64,000 nt of DNA from Coxiellaceae bacterium. Lineage in GTDB: Bacteria; Pseudomonadota; Gammaproteobacteria; Coxiellales; Coxiellaceae. The stretch lies in the NCBI GenBank assembly GCA_029212885.1, contig JARGPC010000002.1:166474-230473 (forward strand). The letters run 5' to 3'. Below, in pieces: positions 59,836-64,000 of this stretch. Within the stretch, counting starts at the first letter, position 1; each line of letters opens with the position of its first letter. The notes beneath the pieces were generated by a model. The model did no database searches. It saw only the letters and a list, made by a program, of their open reading frames with translations, and was not told the origin of the DNA. The translations under genes and the position numbers were made by a program.

Positions 59836-60537
59836 GTGAAGAGGGCTCGAATTGTGTCTAGAGAAAATAGGGTTGGCAAATTATCGTTCGCTATAGTTCC
59901 AGCAAAAGAATGTCGACCAGGCTGTTCTGTTTATTTTCACTGGGGTTCTAAGGCTGTGCTTGAGCAGCTTACTGTCAGTGGTAAAATTCATGAAGAGCAT
60001 TTTAAATATTTTACAGGCGGACTGGAAGAAGGAATTTCTGTATCTACCAATTTGGTTGATTCAGCACATTACATTAGAAAGCACGAAGGCAAAGAAGGCG
60101 GCGGTGAGCTGGTTGTATTGTTAGTTGATTCATCTGTCAAGATGGTTCATACGGGTGAACGTGAGCTCACGCCTAATTGGTTATCTGTTCCTTTTACAGA
60201 ATTAGTTGCGAAGCGAGATAAAATCAGTTTTACTCACCTGAATCTCCTATTGAAAAGAATGATTTACACTGATGGTGAGTTCGGCGGCATATTGGAGGCG
60301 CTTACTGGGCATAGAGATGCCATGGTGAGAAGTAAATGTCTAGAAATAATAAAACAGCATGAGGCACGACCTCATAGTCCTCATGCAGAATTGTTAATTT
60401 CGCCACCACGATTTGAAGGCGCGCCTGCAGCGGAATGGCTAAGATTAACAGCGCCGCTAAAAGAAAACAAAATGCCTGATTCTGAGGAAGCTATAACAGA
60501 AACGGTTACCAGTCATGCGAGAAGCTCTTCTGCCTAA
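59836..60537 (+). CDS. Possible ADP-ribosyltransferase-like protein, putative effector
   Basis: 233 residues, no family identified with certainty. The N-terminal half has a layout seen in some ADP-ribosyltransferase-like and toxin folds: CSVYFHWGSKAVLEQLTVSG (aromatic/His strand, then helix), GISVSTNLVDSAHYI and GELVVLLVDS. The expected catalytic Glu cannot be picked with confidence. The tail is Ser/Glu-rich. The GTG at 59836 follows TAGGTAGG. It converges on the ABC-F gene 33 bases downstream. Confidence 0.35.
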   Translation: MKRARIVSRENRVGKLSFAIVPAKECRPGCSVYFHWGSKAVLEQLTVSGKIHEEHFKYFTGGLEEGISVSTNLVDSAHYIRKHEGKEGGGELVVLLVDSSVKMVHTGERELTPNWLSVPFTELVAKRDKISFTHLNLLLKRMIYTDGEFGGILEALTGHRDAMVRSKCLEIIKQHEARPHSPHAELLISPPRFEGAPAAEWLRLTAPLKENKMPDSEEAITETVTSHARSSSA

Positions 60538-60570
60538 GAGTGACTGGGTAGTCGGTGATGTTTAATGCCT

Positions 60571-62196
60571 TTATTTTTTCTCTGGTAGTTGTAAGTGATA
60601 TAGTTCATTGATATTAATTTTCTTAAGGAATTGCTGATCATGTGATACGACAATCAGTGCGCCTTGATAGGCCAATAATGCTTGCTCGATGCATGCAATG
60701 CTGTTGATGTCGAGGTGGTTGGTGGGCTCATCGAGGATTAGTAATTGCGGTGGTGTTTTTGCCATTAAAATGCAAGCCAGTAGTGCGCGTAATCGTTCAC
60801 CACCGCTGAGACAGTTTGCCAGTTTTTCAGCGGCTCTATTGCGAAATAAAAAGTGATCTAACAAACGATAAGCGCTGGTGTCGTCGATCATTGGATTAAA
60901 GTGACGAAAATTATCAATCACTGAAAGTGAGTTATCTAGTTGGCTGGCGTGCTGATCAAGGTAGGCAATCGAGTCGACACCACGTTGAATGGTGCCTGTT
61001 TGTGCGGTTAGATGACCTAACATTAGTTTTATTAATGTTGTCTTGCCACTGCCATTATCACCAGACAGTGCTAATCGCACAGGGCCTTTTAGCAGCAAGT
61101 CGCAATCTTTGATAATGGGGTTTGTAGGTTCATAGCTAAAGCAAACATCCGATAGCTGCATGACCATTTTATTGTTCGGCACTGACGTATTGATAAGATC
61201 TACGCGTAATGACTTCACCTGTTCGACTTGTGCTTTCGCTTCATCGAGTTCAGTTTGTAGTGTGGTGGATTTACGCTCAGCTTGAGTAAGGATTTTCTTA
61301 TTGGTTTTTTCACTGCGGCCTTTTTCTGATTTAAAGCCGATTTTGTCATAGCTGCCTTTGGCCTCAATTTCAGCTTTTTTGGCTTTTAAGCCTTTAGATA
61401 CACTGCGTTGATGAATTTGTTTGCGACGTTGAATGTGCGCTAACCCTGCTTCGGCCAGCTGTACGCGGTTGGTTAGTGCTTGTTGAGCAGCTTCGGTCTC
61501 GATTGCCTTTTGTTGTTCGTAATAGCTGTAGTTACCGCCGTAATGCTTTACACCTAATGGTGATAATTCAATGATGTGATCAACGAGAGCTAACAGTTCA
61601 CGGTCATGGCTAGCAATCAATAAACCACGCGACTCTTTATTGATCGCCTGGTGTAATAATTCACGTGTTGATTGATCTAGGTTGTTGCTTGGCTCATCCA
61701 GCAGTAAATAATCGTATTGTGGTAAAAAAACTTTGGCTAAGTTTACTCGCGTGATTTGGCCACCGCTGAGTTTTTTCGTTGACATACCCAGAGGCAGTTC
61801 AGCTAGCTTAAATAACGCTAATGCTGCTTGAGCTTGCTGCTCAATATCCCACTGGTTATCAACGCAGTCAAAATCTTCTACACGTGTTGAGCCATTTTGT
61901 ATGGCTTGGTAAGCACGCCAAATATCACCAATACCCAGCATGTCTGCAATGCAGTTATTGGTTTTGATATCCACTGATTGCGCTAAGTACCCAATAGTCC
62001 CTTGGGTGGTGATGTTGCCTGCTTGGGGTTGCAGTTCCCCCGAGATCAGTTTTAATAGCGTGCTTTTGCCGCTGCCATTATTGCCGATTAATGCGGTTTT
62101 TTGTCTATCCAGCGTCAGCGATAATTGCTTGAATAGCTGCTTATCGTCTGCGGTTTGGTAATCGATTGAATGTATAATAATTTGTGATGTCGCCAT
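60571..62196 (-). CDS. ABC-F family ATPase
   Basis: 541 residues with two nucleotide-binding domains and no membrane domain. Walker A: GNNGSGKSTL and GDNGSGKTTL; signatures LSGGQ and LSGGE; Walker B LLLDEPSNNLD and LILDEPTNHLD. The charged inter-domain linker holds a Lys/Glu-rich stretch (KGLKAKKAEIEAKG). Members act on ribosomes (translation factors or antibiotic protection). Which subgroup is unclear. It is monocistronic, and a repeat element lies between it and the next gene. Confidence 0.9.
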   Translation of the reverse strand: MATSQIIIHSIDYQTADDKQLFKQLSLTLDRQKTALIGNNGSGKSTLLKLISGELQPQAGNITTQGTIGYLAQSVDIKTNNCIADMLGIGDIWRAYQAIQNGSTRVEDFDCVDNQWDIEQQAQAALALFKLAELPLGMSTKKLSGGQITRVNLAKVFLPQYDYLLLDEPSNNLDQSTRELLHQAINKESRGLLIASHDRELLALVDHIIELSPLGVKHYGGNYSYYEQQKAIETEAAQQALTNRVQLAEAGLAHIQRRKQIHQRSVSKGLKAKKAEIEAKGSYDKIGFKSEKGRSEKTNKKILTQAERKSTTLQTELDEAKAQVEQVKSLRVDLINTSVPNNKMVMQLSDVCFSYEPTNPIIKDCDLLLKGPVRLALSGDNGSGKTTLIKLMLGHLTAQTGTIQRGVDSIAYLDQHASQLDNSLSVIDNFRHFNPMIDDTSAYRLLDHFLFRNRAAEKLANCLSGGERLRALLACILMAKTPPQLLILDEPTNHLDINSIACIEQALLAYQGALIVVSHDQQFLKKININELYHLQLPEKK

Positions 62197-62219
62197 GATA
62201 AAACTCGCTATTTGTATTG

Positions 62220-62312
62220 TGGATTCCTGGTCAAGCCAGGAATGACAGAGGTCAATGCAGGAATGACAATGCTGTCATACCGGACTTGATCCGGTATCCA
62301 TTGATACTGTCA
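62220..62312. repeat. Dispersed palindromic element, diverged
   Basis: Two related hairpins: TGGATTCCTGG-TCAAGCC-AGGAATGACA and GTCATACCGGACTTGATCCGGTATCCA, with an incomplete unit GTCAATGCAGGAATGACA between. It differs in composition from the other copies (CCTGG rather than CCCGG). Confidence 0.8.
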
Positions 62313-62399
62313 TGCAGTACTAACCTTAAAATAGAAGTTTTATTTGTTCACTGGAGGCGATACCTTTTTTGAAGTGATTATGCGTGCATAATATAACAT

Positions 62400-62423
62400 C
62401 TCTGGGCTGCGTACAACCCAGAG
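62400..62423 (-). terminator. Hairpin after the phosphothreonine-lyase gene
   Basis: CTCTGGG / CCCAGAG stem of 7 bp with a 10-base loop, 39 bases after the stop on the minus strand. No T-tract follows, so it is only a candidate. Confidence 0.4.
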
Positions 62424-62461
62424 GGGTTCTAACGGGTAAGCGGCTTAAGTTTTCATTAAGA

Positions 62462-63847
62462 CTAAAACGGATGGCCAGGGCCCATCAATTCAGTGGTTTC
62501 TTTAGTCATTGCTAACGCGGCTTCAGCTTTAGTGCTTTCGGCTTGCTTGGTAATTAGCAACATAAGCTCATCAGCACAATCGCTGCCTTTAATTTCCAGC
62601 TCACGCTTGTAAATCGAGTCTTTAATGACGGGCGTGGCTTCTATCATCTGTGCTAACTTGGGATCTAATCCGGTTTTTAAACTCACACGAATCACATCAA
62701 TAGCAAATGATTTTTCACTGCAGTGCGTTACCATTGTTTTAGTTGTTTCATCTGCGGTCTCGTTGCCGTAGCTCTTGATAAAGTAATATAAATAGGGAGG
62801 GAAAAATAATTTTTCTCTGAATTGCCCATCCCACAGAAACTTCTTAGTATCGTTTTCAGGAAAAGCAAATTGCATGTGTTGTCGTATAAGTTTTGGGTTA
62901 TAGATATCAGCTAACTGACTAAGATAGGGGTTTAGTGTTTTGTTAGCTTTTTTGATGTTTTTTCCGATGGTATAGTCCGAGTAGGTTAGATTGTATATCA
63001 TCTGCTCGTAGCTATTTTGACCAGTCCAGCTCTCGTGACTGTTGTTTAAGCGTGCAGTAAATTCAAGCGTGGTTAATCTTTCAAAATCTGTCATGGTAGG
63101 GTCAGATGAATTAACGATGCTATCTAAAACCAATCGGCTTTGTGCTAAAAGGCTTTGTTGTTGAGTGGCAGTCAGCCAACCGCGTGATTCTTGCTGTAAT
63201 ATCTCATGCCAACCGATTAAGTGGTGAAAGCTTATAGCTGCTGTGGGGTCAAATGCACGGATGGGCTCAATCGGCCAAGCATTTTGTGAGGCAATCGCTT
63301 CGATTTCTTTAGCGATGCGCCAGTTGTGCTCACCGGTGCTGTGTAAGCCATCAATATATAAGCTGTCGTTAGTGGCATAGCGTGCGGAGACATAGCGACT
63401 CATTGGGTGATCGGAGGTTGGTATGATGCCAGGCTCGATGCCGGCATCGGCTAAGCGTGTATCGATTGCCTGTAATAATTTGGCGATATCAGCCAGTTTG
63501 GTTTCACTTATTGTGGGTTGTGTGGCATGGCCATGCACGTAAAGCGTAAACTGTATGCCTTGTGTTAGTCGTAACATGCGTTGTTTTTCTTCACCGCCTT
63601 CTGAGTCGTCGCAGCTCTCGCTGGTGTCTATGACTTTAAGGCTATCAAATGGTGAGTCATCATCGATTAATAGGTCCTCGATGCAATCCCATGCGGCTTC
63701 TACCTGATCGGCCTTTATGCTTAAATGAAATTTTAAGCCGTACGTGAGGGGGGAGATGGCTTGTTTCTTTCGTAGATAGAAAAATATACTTTCCTTGTCA
63801 CCCAGCATGTCTTCGTCTTGTTTGGTAAGAATCTCTGCGTATTTCAT
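62462..63847 (-). CDS. OspF/SpvC-family phosphothreonine lyase with C-terminal extension
   Basis: About 461 residues. Residues 35-160 match the lyase family that beta-eliminates phosphate from pThr in MAP kinases. Aligned catalytic residues: K39 and H41 (LKFHLS), K71 (LKVID), R93 (MLRLTQG), Y103 (IQFTLYV), R151 or R156 (SRYVSARY). Spacings K-H 2, H-K 30 and R-Y 10 equal those of SpvC. The remaining 300 residues are unlike OspF or SpvC. The start (63847 or upstream) is uncertain, with no strong ribosome binding site. Confidence 0.8.
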   Translation of the reverse strand: MKYAEILTKQDEDMLGDKESIFFYLRKKQAISPLTYGLKFHLSIKADQVEAAWDCIEDLLIDDDSPFDSLKVIDTSESCDDSEGGEEKQRMLRLTQGIQFTLYVHGHATQPTISETKLADIAKLLQAIDTRLADAGIEPGIIPTSDHPMSRYVSARYATNDSLYIDGLHSTGEHNWRIAKEIEAIASQNAWPIEPIRAFDPTAAISFHHLIGWHEILQQESRGWLTATQQQSLLAQSRLVLDSIVNSSDPTMTDFERLTTLEFTARLNNSHESWTGQNSYEQMIYNLTYSDYTIGKNIKKANKTLNPYLSQLADIYNPKLIRQHMQFAFPENDTKKFLWDGQFREKLFFPPYLYYFIKSYGNETADETTKTMVTHCSEKSFAIDVIRVSLKTGLDPKLAQMIEATPVIKDSIYKRELEIKGSDCADELMLLITKQAESTKAEAALAMTKETTELMGPGHPF

Positions 63848-64000
63848 TTTTTTGCTCGCACGAATAATTTTAAGATTGCACATATAATACACACGTTATG
63901 GACGCTATACAATGCAGATATAACTAAATAACCATTAAAAGCGAAATATTGGATATTCCTGCTCGCCAAAGCGGGAATAGCTGTTGTAATACAATATTCC

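Overview
The window is chromosomal DNA of a Gram-negative gammaproteobacterium, most likely a host-associated member of the Legionellales/Coxiella-like group. The basis is mixed. Housekeeping genes are gammaproteobacterial in type and order (dnaX-ybaB-recR, dapD-dapE, ribE-ribBA-ribH behind an FMN riboswitch). Between them lie many large, soluble, lineage-specific proteins with eukaryote-directed features: ankyrin repeats, C-terminal CaaX boxes, a phosphothreonine-lyase domain, CX5R phosphatase motifs, and acidic or Ser/Pro-rich tails. No secretion-system gene is in the window, so calling these proteins effectors is inference. The genus cannot be fixed from sequence alone.

Layout. 0-8 kb: a dicarboxylate-type symporter, an HSD10-like short-chain dehydrogenase, a HAD-like protein, three small membrane proteins (two of them tandem paralogues), a TSUP exporter and a larger membrane protein. 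8-12.6 kb: a tight minus-strand operon of leucine dehydrogenase and branched-chain 2-oxoacid dehydrogenase E1alpha, E1beta and E2. 12.6-25 kb: envelope and metabolic genes (SIMPL-like protein, glycerophosphodiesterase, paired lipoproteins, Cys-rich exported protein, aromatic amino-acid permease, TrmH, Bcr/CflA MFS pump, ArnT-like glycosyltransferase, cyclopropane fatty acid synthase, RibD). 25-40 kb: an accessory zone of five large or odd genes wrapped around the riboflavin operon. It holds an unknown 657-residue protein, a CaaX mini-ankyrin, a YopT-like/ankyrin protein and two paralogous CX5R proteins. 40-46 kb: YbaB, RecR, a second YbaB-like protein, DnaX, SRP RNA, DapE and DapD. 46-54 kb: tRNA-Pro/His/Arg, a LysR/MFS divergent pair, an arginine-deiminase-superfamily protein with a CaaX tail, a GT39 glycosyltransferase, an NDH-2-like enzyme, a LuxR regulator and tRNA-Lys. 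54-64 kb: a second accessory zone with a three-module repeat protein and its small paralogue, a Ser/Pro-tailed protein, an M20 peptidase, a possible ADP-ribosyltransferase, an ABC-F ATPase and an OspF/SpvC-family phosphothreonine lyase.

How they work together. Leucine dehydrogenase feeds branched-chain 2-oxoacids into the adjacent dehydrogenase complex, and the HSD10-like enzyme could act later in isoleucine breakdown. RibD, RibE, RibBA and RibH make riboflavin, but RibD is separated from the riboswitch-controlled operon by the accessory genes. DapD and DapE supply diaminopimelate and lysine. The putative effectors would act in a host cell: proline- or threonine-kinase signalling (phosphothreonine lyase), phosphoinositide or protein phosphatase (CX5R pair), cysteine protease, and a membrane-anchored guanidino-modifying enzyme. 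PmrA-like direct repeats (TTAA half-sites 11 bp apart) precede at least two of these genes and would fit co-regulation.

Non-coding structure is rich. Palindromic elements of the tgtcatcccg...cgggatgaca type occur at six loci and are expanded into about 20-bp tandem units at four of them. There is also a 127-bp MITE-like inverted repeat, a 50-bp direct repeat flanking the 25-37 kb zone, and a 95-bp duplication carrying half of tRNA-Lys.
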